Shown here: one piece after another, positions 24,971 to 34,459 of the stretch
Position numbering within the stretch: the first letter of the stretch is position 1
Layout: each line of letters opens with the position of its first letter
NCBI RefSeq assembly: GCF_038150125.1
Contig: NZ_JBBVMF010000010.1
Location: 109,698-173,697 of the forward strand
Source of the DNA: SW132 sp038150125
GTDB lineage: Bacteria; Bacteroidota; Rhodothermia; Balneolales; Balneolaceae
Length of the DNA stretch: 64,000 nt
Direction: 5' to 3'
Notes under the pieces: generated by a model
Told to the model about the DNA's origin: nothing
Seen by the model: the letters and a program-made list of their open reading frames with translations, nothing else
Database searches by the model: none
Program-made: the position numbers and the translations under genes

Positions 24971-26032
24971 CTAAAACTGTTCCTTAATTTGTTTGAATAC
25001 CCGTTCCGAACTGCGAACGGCACCGTCCATGTATCCGGGAGATATAGATGAGGTTTCTGCTCCCGCCATAAAGAATGTGCCATCGAACAACGGCATATGG
25101 TATATTTCGTGACCATTGTTATGATGGGGCAGCAGGTGCCGATCATATGGGGAATAGGTGAACGGCTCGTTCGCCCACACAAGTTCAAAGTAGTTTCGAT
25201 AGCTATCCGTTCTTTCTCCGTAATAGCTGCGTAGCTGGCTAAGGATTTTTTCCAGACGTTGGTCGCGGGTAAGGGAGACATAGCTGCTATTTAAAAAACC
25301 TATCAGTGCAGCATGAGATCCCCCGATGTCTGAATGATCATACATCTCGGTTATCGGTCCGGCATTGCTAAAGACTGTTCCGGTGCTTTCTTTTTCGCGC
25401 CAAAATGGGTGATCATAGCTCAGTCCGAATTTGATGGACTCTCCCATCCAGGTATGAGTGGTCGACATTATTTCCGAGATATCTTTGGGTAGTTCTGGCT
25501 CAAAAGTTACACATTCCCAAAGTAGTTTCGGGGGAAGGGTAGAGACTACAATGTCAGCTCCGAATTCGGCTGTCTCGGTCACGACCAGGAGTTTGTCATT
25601 CTTCTCAGATATTTTCCGCACCTGCTGACCAGTGTGAATGCGGCCGGCACCGACATTATTGCATAGGGCCTGAATCAGGGCCGATGTTCCGCCCCTGATC
25701 CGCCAGCTTGGTTGCTGTCCTGCAGGCAGGGTTACGATCTGATGGGACGTCATTGAGTTGGGTTCATATATGGCTTTCTCACCCATGTGTTGTTCAAAAG
25801 GTGCCACCTTCAGCTCATTCATAAGCGCTTGCAAACGCTTATGTGCCGGCCCCAGCCATGTTGCGCCCAGGTCTATGGACGCCCCTTTATCGTCTTTAGC
25901 TGTCACAATTCTGCCTCCAACCCGATCCCTTGCCTCAAGGATCACGCTATCAAACCCATCTTTGCGGAGAAGGTAATGGAGGGTGAGTCCGGACAGTCCG
26001 CCGCCAATAATTACAACAGACGGGCGGTTCAT
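24971..26032 (-). CDS. FAD-dependent flavin amine oxidase
   Basis: Monoamine-oxidase-type flavoprotein that should oxidise an amine or related compound with FAD. The N-terminus carries the dinucleotide fold VVIIGGGLSGLTLHYLLRKD followed by SVILEARDRVGGRI (the GG doublet motif). The substrate domain includes GATWLGPAHKRLQALM. The C-terminus has the conserved closing motif FMAGAETSSISPGYMDGAVR SSERV. At 353 residues it is shorter than typical 430-500-residue members, but both ends are intact. It overlaps the upstream CIA30 gene by 4 bp (ATGA), so the two are translationally coupled. Confidence 0.9.
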   Translation of the reverse strand: MNRPSVVIIGGGLSGLTLHYLLRKDGFDSVILEARDRVGGRIVTAKDDKGASIDLGATWLGPAHKRLQALMNELKVAPFEQHMGEKAIYEPNSMTSHQIVTLPAGQQPSWRIRGGTSALIQALCNNVGAGRIHTGQQVRKISEKNDKLLVVTETAEFGADIVVSTLPPKLLWECVTFEPELPKDISEIMSTTHTWMGESIKFGLSYDHPFWREKESTGTVFSNAGPITEMYDHSDIGGSHAALIGFLNSSYVSLTRDQRLEKILSQLRSYYGERTDSYRNYFELVWANEPFTYSPYDRHLLPHHNNGHEIYHMPLFDGTFFMAGAETSSISPGYMDGAVRSSERVFKQIKEQF

Positions 26033-26565
26033 TCTGTGACGAGTTCAATTTTATCGATGAGAAGCCGGAAGGTCTGTGGACGTCCGTTGCCGATCAAAAA
26101 GGTTAGCTCTTCAATCGAATCGTAGTCAAAATTTGGACGGTCCAGACGCCGTCCGCGATAAACCGGGTACATACTGTCAATGGGGATTTCAATAGTCTGC
26201 CATTTTCCGGATGTTTCAAATTCATGTACATAAGCGTATTCATAACGCCGGTTATGCTTAATTCTGAACTGGTAAGTTTTACCGTCTCCTTTTAGCCGAA
26301 TATGTACGAAACTTTTATCATCTACAGGTAAATCGTTAATGCCATATCGTACCGATGAGAAGCCCCCATTATTTTCAAGTGATATCTCTCCGCTGAATAC
26401 GCCATGGCCATCTTCCGATAGGGAAAAGCTACCATTGGACCTTCCGCCCATTACGACGTCGTCCACAATTCGCCAGTTTCGAATGTCAGATGTTGGGGAG
26501 AAATCAAAAATAATATCTCCGTTAAGGGAGAGAATCAGGAATATTGTTACGATCAGGTATTTCAT
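26029..26565 (-). CDS. CIA30-family protein with signal peptide
   Basis: Member of the CIA30 (NADH:ubiquinone oxidoreductase intermediate-associated protein 30) family, a carbohydrate-binding-like beta-sandwich. After a hydrophobic N-terminus (MKYLIVTIFLILSLNGDI) comes IFDFSPTSDIRNWRIVDDVV MGGRSNG, the family signature, then GVFSGEISLENNGGFSSVRY and FVHIRLKGDGKTYQFRIKHN. In mitochondria the family helps assemble complex I; bacterial members have no proven role. It overlaps the amine oxidase gene start by 4 bp, so the two probably form an operon. Confidence 0.88.
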   Translation of the reverse strand: MKYLIVTIFLILSLNGDIIFDFSPTSDIRNWRIVDDVVMGGRSNGSFSLSEDGHGVFSGEISLENNGGFSSVRYGINDLPVDDKSFVHIRLKGDGKTYQFRIKHNRRYEYAYVHEFETSGKWQTIEIPIDSMYPVYRGRRLDRPNFDYDSIEELTFLIGNGRPQTFRLLIDKIELVTE

Positions 26566-26672
26566 AGGGCTGGAGCTGTAATGTTAATGTGTTGCTCAAA
26601 AGCACACCCAACTGAATTCGTTCCTGAACTGTAAAAGATCGGGTTAGAAATAGGATGTCAGTCCCCGGTAAA

Positions 26673-27011
26673 TTAAGTTTTATCAGTTTTAAGTTCATAG
26701 ATGAATGCGTTTGTTACGGACCCATCTTCGAGCATTACCTCAGTGATTACCCGCTCATAGTAGCTGCCCTCGTACCTGTCAATTTTGTCCCAGTGGTCCG
26801 AGAGGTTTTCAGAGGTGAAAACATAACCTTCTATGGTATCACCCGCATCATCAAGTATTACGCCCGGGTAAGGGAAGCCGGGAATATCGTTGGCGTTAAT
26901 AAGCTCTCCCTGTACAGTACCTTTTTCCCATGTTCCACCAATATCATTTAGCAGATTATTCATGGATTCACCAGGTTTGAGTGTCCCGTAAACAAATAGT
27001 CTGTCAGGCAT
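26673..27011 (-). CDS. Gamma-glutamylcyclotransferase (AIG2-like) family protein
   Basis: Small cytoplasmic protein with the gamma-glutamylcyclotransferase fold: LFVYGTLKPGESMNNLL (YGTL motif), PGFPYPGVI, GYVFTSENLSDHWDKIDRYE GSYYERV and VTNAFIYEL. The family either cyclises gamma-glutamyl amines to 5-oxoproline or repairs such adducts. Length 112 is standard. It is separated from the CIA30 gene by about 107 bp and lies in the same orientation, but no functional link is obvious. Confidence 0.85.
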   Translation of the reverse strand: MPDRLFVYGTLKPGESMNNLLNDIGGTWEKGTVQGELINANDIPGFPYPGVILDDAGDTIEGYVFTSENLSDHWDKIDRYEGSYYERVITEVMLEDGSVTNAFIYELKTDKT

Positions 27012-27195
27012 AATTAAACTGATTACAAGTAAAAATATTGAGACATATGTACAGATTATCGTAGAACCTGAAAATGAGCATCTCCTGCGTCAGGTTGCGA
27101 ACTAATTATCTGTAGTCAGATTAAATTTAATTGAATGTTCAACGATTTAAAATTGTCATATATCAACAAGATTAATAAGAAATAAATTGTTAGCA

Positions 27196-27867
27196 ATGGC
27201 ATATACTGTAAATATTCTTGACACTGAAATGGTTACTCACAACGTAAAACGGCTGACTTTCGAAAAACCTGAAGGTTATACATTTGAACCGGGCCAGGCA
27301 ACGGAGGTTTCAATTGATAAAGACAGCTGGCGGGACGAAAAACGCCCCTTCACATTTACATCCCTCAATGAGGATGAACACCTTGAATTCACGATAAAAA
27401 TCTATCCTGATCACAACGGTGTTACAGAACAGATCGGCAAGCTTACGCCGGGCGATAGCCTGATTATCGACGATCCATGGGGAACCATCCAGTATACCGG
27501 CGAAGGCGTATTCCTGGCAGGGGGTGCCGGCGTAACACCATTTATAGCAATCTTCAGGGATCTCCATAAGAAAGGCGAGATAGGGAACAATACACTTATT
27601 TTTTCCAACAGCACAGATAAAGATATAATCCTGAAAGAGGAATTTGAAGAGATACTCGGCGACCAGTTTATAAACGTAATTACCGATGAACCGACGGAAG
27701 ACCATATTTTCCTTGATGGTTATATTGACGAAGAATTTTTGGATTCAAAAATTGATGATTTCAGTCAGCCGTTTTATGTCTGCGGACCGCAGCCTTTCAA
27801 TGAAAACATGATGGAATATTTGAAAGAACTCGGAGCGGATCCGGACGCACTTGTTTTTGAAGAGTAA
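27196..27867 (+). CDS. FNR-like FAD-binding oxidoreductase
   Basis: Ferredoxin-NADP reductase-like flavoprotein lacking an iron-sulfur domain. The frame opens at a TTG at 27187, but I use the ATG at 27196 (MAYTVNILDTEMVTHNVKRL). The FAD domain shows EKPEGYTFEPGQATEV, the RPFTFTS FAD-binding motif and LTPGDSLIIDDPWGTI. The NAD domain has GVFLAGGAGVTPFIAIFRDL and FYVCGPQPFNENMMEYL, and the end DALVFEE is typical. About 223 residues, normal for stand-alone members. It is followed after 54 bp by the MDR dehydrogenase gene and probably shares its transcript. Confidence 0.88.
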   Translation: MAYTVNILDTEMVTHNVKRLTFEKPEGYTFEPGQATEVSIDKDSWRDEKRPFTFTSLNEDEHLEFTIKIYPDHNGVTEQIGKLTPGDSLIIDDPWGTIQYTGEGVFLAGGAGVTPFIAIFRDLHKKGEIGNNTLIFSNSTDKDIILKEEFEEILGDQFINVITDEPTEDHIFLDGYIDEEFLDSKIDDFSQPFYVCGPQPFNENMMEYLKELGADPDALVFEE

Positions 27868-27921
27868 TTCATTTGTTAAATCAAAAAGATCAGAATTTTA
27901 ATAATTTAAATAGGAGAAATT

Positions 27922-28878
27922 ATGGGCAAGACTATGAGGGCAGCTTACTACGAAGAATTTGGTGAATTGGATAATATAAAAACCGGAGACATAGATAAGC
28001 CTGAACCGGGTGAGGGAGAAGTGCTTGTGAAAGTGAAAGCTGCCGGTGTGAATCCGGTGGATGCAGCTGTGGCCCGGGGCATGCTGAAAGATGCAATCCC
28101 GACTGAATTTCCTGTCATCCCCGGATGGGATGTGGCCGGAGTTGTGGAGGAGAATGGATTTGCTGCCCGCCGGTTTAAAGAAGGTGATGAAGTGTATGCA
28201 TACGCTCGCCGCCCAAAGATTCAGCACGGCACATTTGCCGAGTATATCGCACTTCCTGAAAGTTACCTGACCCGGCGCCCGGAAAAAATCTCGATGGAGG
28301 AAGCTGGCGGAATTCCGCTCGTAGGCCTGACCGCTTACCAAGCGATATTTGATGCTGGAAGTTTAGAAAATGGTCAAACTGTGCTCATTCTTGGTGCTTC
28401 CGGAGGAGTTGGTACGCTGGCAATTCAACTGGCGAAATCCGTCGGAGCGACAGTTATTGGAGTAGCAAGTGAGAAGAATCATTCATACATGAAAGAGCTT
28501 GGTGCTGATGAAGCTGTTGACTACAGCGATACACAAGTAGGTCAACAGGTTGACAAGCTGGCTCCAAACGGCGTCGATCTAATTTTTCACTGCTCAAGGG
28601 GAAATTCTCTGAGCCAATGCATGGAATCAGGCGTGTTGTCGAATAACGGAAAAGTTGTATCCATCACAAAAAGTAAGCCCGACGAAAGCTGGGATGTAAA
28701 TTATCAATATGTGTTTGTAGAGCCGAATTCATCGCAGCTGGCCCACTTAGCGGAGCTGGCTAATGACGGTAAGTTAAAGATTCCATCAACAAAAACTTAC
28801 AGCATTGATGAAACAGCCCAGTCGTTGAAAGATGTTGAAACACTTCACAATCGTGGCAAGCTTATTATCAAACCCTGA
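27922..28878 (+). CDS. Quinone-reductase-type MDR NADP-dependent oxidoreductase
   Basis: Medium-chain dehydrogenase/reductase of the zinc-free quinone-oxidoreductase group. The ribosome-binding site AGGAGAAATT fixes the start at 27922. The N-terminal GroES-like domain has MRAAYYEEFGELDNIKTGDI, VLVKVKAAGVNPVDAAVARG and VIPGWDVAGVVEENG. The Rossmann motif is ILGASGGVGTLAIQLAKSVG ATVIGVASEKN. The C-terminal part reads HNRGKLIIKP. Zinc ligands of true alcohol dehydrogenases are absent. Length 318. Likely reduces a quinone or unsaturated carbonyl; the true substrate is unknown. Confidence 0.9.
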   Translation: MGKTMRAAYYEEFGELDNIKTGDIDKPEPGEGEVLVKVKAAGVNPVDAAVARGMLKDAIPTEFPVIPGWDVAGVVEENGFAARRFKEGDEVYAYARRPKIQHGTFAEYIALPESYLTRRPEKISMEEAGGIPLVGLTAYQAIFDAGSLENGQTVLILGASGGVGTLAIQLAKSVGATVIGVASEKNHSYMKELGADEAVDYSDTQVGQQVDKLAPNGVDLIFHCSRGNSLSQCMESGVLSNNGKVVSITKSKPDESWDVNYQYVFVEPNSSQLAHLAELANDGKLKIPSTKTYSIDETAQSLKDVETLHNRGKLIIKP

Positions 28879-29017
28879 TAGGCCATTGATATTTATCATA
28901 AAGTGATGATTGAGTTAGCTAAAAAACCGTGAGGAGCTGAGAAGTCTGAGGTTTTAATATCGAAGAATAACTATCAGCAGTCTCAACCTGTTCAAATTTC
29001 ACCGATGACACAGACCT

Positions 29018-29434
29018 ATGTTTAAAAAATTACTTTCTCCTCGATTAGACGAATGGGTTAGCCCGGATGTGGCCGTCTGCCTGCTTCGAATTGGTGCGTC
29101 GGCCTTGATTATGACACATGGGTTTCCAAAATTCTTGAAGATACTGGAGGGTGATTTCAGTTTCGGTGATCCACTCGGTATCGGCGAAGCCCCATCTTTA
29201 TTCCTGGTCGCATTCGCTGAATTTATATGTGCCATACTTGTACTGCTTGGTCTTTGGACTCGTATTGCCCTCATTCCGCTGATCATCACTATGATAGTTG
29301 CAGTTTTCATAGCACATGCCGGAGACCCGTTTGGCAGGAAAGAGCTGGGTTTGTTTTTTCTGATCTCTTTTGTAGTCCTTTTTCTAACAGGGCCCGGAAA
29401 ATATTCGCTGGATAAAAGATTGTGGGGTAAATGA
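29018..29434 (+). CDS. DoxX-family membrane protein
   Basis: Four-helix inner-membrane protein of the DoxX/DoxD type: VAVCLLRIGASALIMTHGFP KF (helix 1 with the conserved HG..K pattern), FLVAFAEFICAILVLLGLWT RIALIPLIITMIVAVFIAH, and LGLFFLISFVVLFLTGPGKY SLD with the usual terminal GPGKYSLD motif. Length 138 fits. Family members are linked to thiol/redox stress and quinone-dependent membrane chemistry, but their biochemistry is unsettled. Confidence 0.88.
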   Translation: MFKKLLSPRLDEWVSPDVAVCLLRIGASALIMTHGFPKFLKILEGDFSFGDPLGIGEAPSLFLVAFAEFICAILVLLGLWTRIALIPLIITMIVAVFIAHAGDPFGRKELGLFFLISFVVLFLTGPGKYSLDKRLWGK

Positions 29435-29501
29435 AGCGATTAAGCCGATAAAATTTAAATTTCTCAATTATCCAGCGGCGAATTAAAGCGTTATTTCTGC
29501 T

Positions 29502-30887
29502 TTATAAACAATTTCCAGAGGAGCCTTTTGAATTCTTTTTCTCAAACGTTAGCCTGAAAGTTAATCCGCCAGATATGTCATATTCTAAAATACCGTTCAG
29601 TTGCTTTGTGAGAATCTGAACTAGCGATAGCCCCAGTTTTTGATATGAATTTAAGTCGAAATCCAACGGAACATTATCTCCGTTGTCGGACACTCTGAGA
29701 TTGATCTGGCTGGATGATTCATTAATTTTAACGTCAACCTGTCCCTTCGGATGACTGTCAAAAGCGTGTTTAATGGCGTTCGTAATAAGCTCATGAATAA
29801 TCAGGCTAAGTGGAATTGCCTGGTTTATATTGATGTCGACCTCATCGATATCAAGAATAAACTTAAGAGAAGATTTCTTATCAGTCCAGTTGGTGCGGAT
29901 GGTATCCGTTAGCTCTTCCACATACTCCCGTAAATTTACGTTCGAGAGATTATTGCTTTTATACAACTTCTCATGCACGATGGCCATCGACTTGATTCTC
30001 GTCTGACTTTTTCTGATGAAGTCAATCGTTTGCTCGTCGTCACTATCATGCGTTTCAAGTTCTAATAAACCGGATACGATAGCCAGGTTGTTTTTTACCC
30101 TGTGATGAATTTCAGCCAGCATCACATTTTTTTCTTTCAATGATTGACGGATTTTTGCCTCCATTTCAACCCGGTCTGTGATGTTATCTTGTATGGCAAT
30201 ATAGCCAATGTGATGACCCTCATCATCAATAATGGGATTCGTCGAGTAGTGAACATTCACCAGGTCCCCCTCTTTCGTTTTGTTGACGATTTGTCCTTCA
30301 GCTGATTCTCCGGATAAAATAGTGTCCCAAAAACTCTCGTAAAAAACGTCGCTTTGTTTGCCTGATTTTAAAATTCGTGGCGTTTTACCAATCACTTCAT
30401 CAACGCTAAACCCGTATTGAACCTCAAACGCGGGATTAGCATACTGAATATAACCATCCTGATCAGTAATATAGATGGGATTGGACGATCGGTCTATCCC
30501 AAGCCTGAATTTTGTGAGTGCACGGTTAAGGTTAACTTGTTCGCTGATATCTTCCACCAGTCCCACACCACCATTAATTGTGCCGCCTTCAGTTTGAATA
30601 GGAGCAAATATCACTTTTACGGGGGTCATTTTCCCTGAAGTAATAGACTTGTAGTGGCCATCGTAAAACCCTTTTTCTCCATTCAGTGCCATCATTACAG
30701 ATTCGGAAACTTTTTTGTCGGGCAGCTTCGTCATATCAATTCCGATCAGTTTATCCATGGATGATCCCAGGATTTCCACAAACTGTTGATTGCATGCGGT
30801 AAGTATCCCCTTCTTATCGAAATGAACAATTCCGATAGGGGCATTTTCAAATATCAGGCGGTATGTAGACTCAACTGTAGATGACAT
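29502..30887 (-). CDS. PAS-domain sensor histidine kinase (HisKA_2 type)
   Basis: Cytoplasmic two-component sensor kinase. I start at the ATG at 30885-30887 (MSSTVESTYRLIFENAPIGI), giving 461 residues; the 51-codon upstream extension of the frame looks non-coding. Two PAS domains are visible, roughly residues 8-120 (IFENAPIGIVHFDKKGILTA) and 130-245 (GIDRSSNPIYITDQDGYIQY and IGYIAIQDNITDRVEMEAKI). The HisKA_2 phosphoacceptor region is LAEIHHRVKNNLAIVSGLLE LE. The ATPase domain is HELITNAIKHAFDSHPKGQV, then DNGDNVPLDF. No membrane segment, and no response regulator gene nearby, so it is an orphan kinase. Confidence 0.9.
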   Translation of the reverse strand: MSSTVESTYRLIFENAPIGIVHFDKKGILTACNQQFVEILGSSMDKLIGIDMTKLPDKKVSESVMMALNGEKGFYDGHYKSITSGKMTPVKVIFAPIQTEGGTINGGVGLVEDISEQVNLNRALTKFRLGIDRSSNPIYITDQDGYIQYANPAFEVQYGFSVDEVIGKTPRILKSGKQSDVFYESFWDTILSGESAEGQIVNKTKEGDLVNVHYSTNPIIDDEGHHIGYIAIQDNITDRVEMEAKIRQSLKEKNVMLAEIHHRVKNNLAIVSGLLELETHDSDDEQTIDFIRKSQTRIKSMAIVHEKLYKSNNLSNVNLREYVEELTDTIRTNWTDKKSSLKFILDIDEVDININQAIPLSLIIHELITNAIKHAFDSHPKGQVDVKINESSSQINLRVSDNGDNVPLDFDLNSYQKLGLSLVQILTKQLNGILEYDISGGLTFRLTFEKKNSKGSSGNCL

Positions 30888-31377
30888 ATAGGTACAAAAA
30901 TTATGCTGTAAAAATAGATGGAGGAATTCATTCATACAAGCTATGAAATAAAAAATTAGGAATGATCTATTTTTCCTATAATCAATAATTGAAAAGAGAA
31001 TCTGTGATAGTTTCCTTACATGCAGAAATAGCGGATACAAAAAATTCAGGAGCCAACCAGATCATAAGAATAGTCTTTCGCTGGGAGTAACTTTCCGAGC
31101 CGAGATCTTTTAGAAATTGATATGATTGATCAATAGACGTTGAAGATTATGTAGCATATATAACATCAATGGCATTACTGGCCCGTATATAAATATTTTG
31201 GTCTGATATTCCCCAATTTAAAGTCGATGCAAGATGCCGGGAATTACATCTTAGCTTCTGCATCTCTATTTTCATATTTTGTTTATTCTAATATACGTTA
31301 CCTAAGCGGGGCCTGAAGTCTGCGACGACCGGAAACTTTCAGGTTAATTATATCCATCACACTAAACATACTTCAGT
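30888..31377. other. Intergenic stretch between divergent kinase and DUF4293 genes
   Basis: About 490 bp with no supported gene. The open frame extending the kinase upstream (to 31040) has no ribosome-binding site and an unusual composition. No repeat or hairpin seen. Confidence 0.5.
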
Positions 31378-31785
31378 TTGATCCAACGAATACAAACAGT
31401 CTACCTGTCACTGGCTGTGCTTATAAATCTTTCAATCTTTTTCTCACCCATTTACAGGCACGCGCTCAACGATCCGTCTGGTTGGATAGGGACAACCTTT
31501 GCCGGATTTCTGACTGTGGCAATGGTGCTAAGCTTTGTTTCAATTTTTCTATATGGCAACCGAGTTAATCAAATTAAATGGGTGAAAGCCGCGAGCTATT
31601 TTCAGATCGCTGCATTAGGTATAGCTATTGCAATACTTTTCACCCTGGGTGGCTTTGGACGTTTTTTGTGGGAAGAGGTGGTCAGCACCGCTTTGCTTGT
31701 GTTAGCGCTTGTGCTTTTATGGATGGCAGGCCGCCGGATTAAAAAAGACCAGGAACTGGTTGATTCGATGGATCGGATCCGCTGA
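31378..31785 (+). CDS. DUF4293 family membrane protein
   Basis: Bacteroidota-specific small membrane protein of unknown function. The N-terminus MIQRIQTVYLSLAVLINLSI is the family hallmark, and this requires translation to start at the TTG at 31378. Four hydrophobic segments follow (about 8-28, 38-60, 68-90 and 95-120), with a charged tail AGRRIKKDQELVDSMDRIR. Length 135 is standard. The EamA exporter gene begins 5 bp after its stop codon, so they are probably co-translated. Confidence 0.85.
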   Translation: MIQRIQTVYLSLAVLINLSIFFSPIYRHALNDPSGWIGTTFAGFLTVAMVLSFVSIFLYGNRVNQIKWVKAASYFQIAALGIAIAILFTLGGFGRFLWEEVVSTALLVLALVLLWMAGRRIKKDQELVDSMDRIR

Positions 31786-31790
31786 CCATT

Positions 31791-32708
31791 TTGAATGCTC
31801 AGTCAGACGTTTCAACCGGTAAAATCACTGCGCTTCTGCTTGTTGGTATATCCACATTTGGCATGGCGCCGATTATGGTACGATTTGCCCCAGACACAGA
31901 CCCGCTGGCACTTGCTGCCCTTCGCACCGGCTTCGCTGTTCTTTTTTTGTTTCCTTTTTGGTTTCCGCAAAGAAAAACGATATCCGAACTAAAGTCACTT
32001 GGCATTAGCAGGTTTTTGTTGGCACTGACGGGAATATGCCTGGGGCTACACTTTTCATTCTGGATTGCATCACTGCACTACACATCGGTTGCGTCTGCCT
32101 CAGTGCTTGTAACTATTCATCCCGTAATGCTGATTGTAGCGGAAAGCCTGGTATTTAAGCGGCGTTTTCGCGGAATTGTCTGGGCCGGAGTTTTTGTCGC
32201 TTTTATGGGATCAGCCCTTCTTGGCATAGCGGATGAAGCCAGTCTTGAGGCATTTCCGGATGCTCTTTTTGGAAATGCCCTGGCCCTTACGGCGGCGGTT
32301 ATATTTGTAGCCTATTTTATGCTGGGCCGAAAGATTCGTCAATATACCGACTGGCTCGACTATGTCTTCTATGTGTATTTATATGCTACAGTAACAAGCA
32401 TTACCCTTGCAATAATCTGGGTGGGGGGAATTCCGGCTTTTAGCGGCATGGCACTGCTGGTGGGAGTAGGCCTTGCACTGGGCCCGACCATTCTTGGACA
32501 TGGTTCTATAAATTTTGCTGTGAAATACGTGTCGCCCACACTTCTGTCTACGCTGGTTCTTTCTGAAGGTGTGTTTGCCGCAATTGCAGCCTATTTTATA
32601 TTTGGTGAAGTACCGTCGGTTTTATCAATAGGGGCTATGACAATTATCCTAATTGGTGTTTCAATGACATGGTACCGCCGCGTGAACAGGCCGACATTCA
32701 AAGATTAA
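31791..32708 (+). CDS. DMT-superfamily EamA-type transporter
   Basis: Ten-helix drug/metabolite exporter of the EamA family, duplicated in two five-helix halves. Recognisable pieces are STFGMAPIMVRFAPDTDPLA LAALRTGFAVLFLFPFWF, SFWIASLHYTSVASASVLVT IHPVML (conserved end of helix 4), and NFAVKYVSPTLLSTLVLSEG VFAAIAAYFIFGE (corresponding motif in the second half). The first codon is TTG, 5 bp after the DUF4293 stop; an internal start is possible but would shorten helix 1. Length 305 is normal. Substrate unknown. Confidence 0.88.
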   Translation: MNAQSDVSTGKITALLLVGISTFGMAPIMVRFAPDTDPLALAALRTGFAVLFLFPFWFPQRKTISELKSLGISRFLLALTGICLGLHFSFWIASLHYTSVASASVLVTIHPVMLIVAESLVFKRRFRGIVWAGVFVAFMGSALLGIADEASLEAFPDALFGNALALTAAVIFVAYFMLGRKIRQYTDWLDYVFYVYLYATVTSITLAIIWVGGIPAFSGMALLVGVGLALGPTILGHGSINFAVKYVSPTLLSTLVLSEGVFAAIAAYFIFGEVPSVLSIGAMTIILIGVSMTWYRRVNRPTFKD

Positions 32709-32923
32709 ACTAAATAAATAAAAATCAGTCATTTGGAAGCGGTTCTGTTAGATTGTTCTATAACATTGGAAGATCTCAGTAATTTGTCAGATCTTGGACA
32801 CAATATAGAAGTGAGAAAACGATTTGTCATGGCATAACGTTATTCAGATAATATGAGAAACAATCATAAAATTATCATTAGCAATACGTTAGCGCTTCAT
32901 TAATTGTAACGAATCCATTATAA

Positions 32924-34459
32924 ATGGAAAATGGCTACAAAAAGAATACTGTTAAACAAAGATTAAAAGAGGGGCTGACGGTCCTGCTTTTACTGACGGC
33001 GATAAGTTGTGCAGAGTCAGATGAGCAAACGGACCTTAAAGCTGAAGAAAGCACTTTTTCACCAGAGGTATCCGAACCTGTTCAAAGAGATCTTGCAGAA
33101 ATTGAGAAACGGGGCACGTTTCGGATGATTACCTACTATAGTTCAAATACCTATTTTCTGAACCAGGGAATAGAAGTTGGGTTTGAATATGAGCTTATCA
33201 GGGAATTTACGCGGGAAAACGATCTCGCACTTGAGGTCGTCATTGTAGGTGCAGATGAAAATCCATTTGAACTCTTGAATAGCGGAGACGGGGATGTAAT
33301 TGCAGCAAATTACACGATCACACCGGAACGAAGGGAAATTGTTGATTTCACGCGTCCTTATAATCTTGTGGACCAAATTCTTGTGTTTTCTACTGAGTTA
33401 TCGCCTATCCCAAAAACATTAGAAGAACTTGTAGAGCGGGAGATCCCCATTTCTGTTCGGAGAAATAGCTCTTACTATACAAAACTTTCAGAATTACAGG
33501 ACCAGGGATACGATCTGAATATTCAGATGTTGCCGAGCGAACTAGATACGGAAGCGGCCCTCGTTGAAGTTGCACAGGGTAACCTTATGGCAACTGTGGC
33601 TGACGATAATATGTTCGACGCAACCAACCGCTACATGGATGGCCTGTTTCCCGGGCCAACTATCGCCGAGAATGATACGATTGCCTGGGCCGTCCGCAGT
33701 AATGCTCCGGATCTGAAGAATGAAATGAACAAATTTTTGTACAAGCACTTTAGGTTTACACAGGACAGGGAGAGGCCGCGGCGTTCAACATTTTTAAATA
33801 TACTGAGGCAGAGATATTTCCAGGAAGGACCACAAATTGCACAGTATTACAATCCCGAGTGGCAATATCAAACCATGGGGATTATTTCACCTTATGATGA
33901 AGTTATAAAAAGTGTATCGGACTCATTGAATGTAGACTGGCTGATGGTAACGGCCATGATTGCACAGGAGTCTGAATTCAACCCTAACAGCAAGAGCTGG
34001 GCGGGGGCCGTAGGTTTGATGCAGGTTATTCCGAGATTTGTCGAAGTTGAATACGAGCAGCTTTACGATCCCGTAACAAACATCAAGCAGGGCGTAAATA
34101 TCTTCAAGGAGCATCTCGAACACTATTCTTATCTCGATTCAACGAATCAGGTGAAGTTTGCACTCGCGGCATATAATTCTGGAATGGGCCATATTGCCGA
34201 TGCCAGGCGTTTGGTAATTGACCAAAATAAAAATCCTAATGAATGGGAAAATGTTGCCGACGCGTTGCTGAAACTGATGCAGCGGAGATATTATCAGCAG
34301 GCGCGTCATGGGTTTGCACGCGGTATAGAAACCGTTCAGTATGTAGATGAAATTATGAACCGATACCGAACATATGAAACCATTTTAGCTCTTTCGGAGC
34401 GGCAGCAAGGACAAGGTTTCTCCAATATAACCGGCAACAGAGATTTTAGTGTGCCTTAA
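32924..34459 (+). CDS. MltF-like lytic murein transglycosylase lipoprotein
   Basis: Membrane-bound lytic transglycosylase F-type enzyme, which cleaves peptidoglycan between MurNAc and GlcNAc. The N-terminal signal LTVLLLLTAISCAESDEQ ends at a lipoprotein Cys. Residues about 50-300 form a solute-binding-protein-like (SBP_bac_3) domain: RGTFRMITYYSSNTYFLNQG, GVFEYELIREF-type segment IEVGFEYELIREFT, and GDGDVIAANYTITPERREIV DFTRPY. The catalytic SLT domain follows: VDWLMVTAMIAQESEFNPNS KSWAGAVGLMQVIPRF (catalytic Glu in QESEF) and ALAAYNSGMGHIADARRL. Length 511. The stop codon lies inside the end of the convergent SpoIIE gene (14-bp overlap). Confidence 0.92.
   Translation: MENGYKKNTVKQRLKEGLTVLLLLTAISCAESDEQTDLKAEESTFSPEVSEPVQRDLAEIEKRGTFRMITYYSSNTYFLNQGIEVGFEYELIREFTRENDLALEVVIVGADENPFELLNSGDGDVIAANYTITPERREIVDFTRPYNLVDQILVFSTELSPIPKTLEELVEREIPISVRRNSSYYTKLSELQDQGYDLNIQMLPSELDTEAALVEVAQGNLMATVADDNMFDATNRYMDGLFPGPTIAENDTIAWAVRSNAPDLKNEMNKFLYKHFRFTQDRERPRRSTFLNILRQRYFQEGPQIAQYYNPEWQYQTMGIISPYDEVIKSVSDSLNVDWLMVTAMIAQESEFNPNSKSWAGAVGLMQVIPRFVEVEYEQLYDPVTNIKQGVNIFKEHLEHYSYLDSTNQVKFALAAYNSGMGHIADARRLVIDQNKNPNEWENVADALLKLMQRRYYQQARHGFARGIETVQYVDEIMNRYRTYETILALSERQQGQGFSNITGNRDFSVP

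Noticed and set aside
24895..25281. Minus-strand frame of 128 codons
   Set aside because: Overlaps the 3' end of the amine oxidase gene in another frame.
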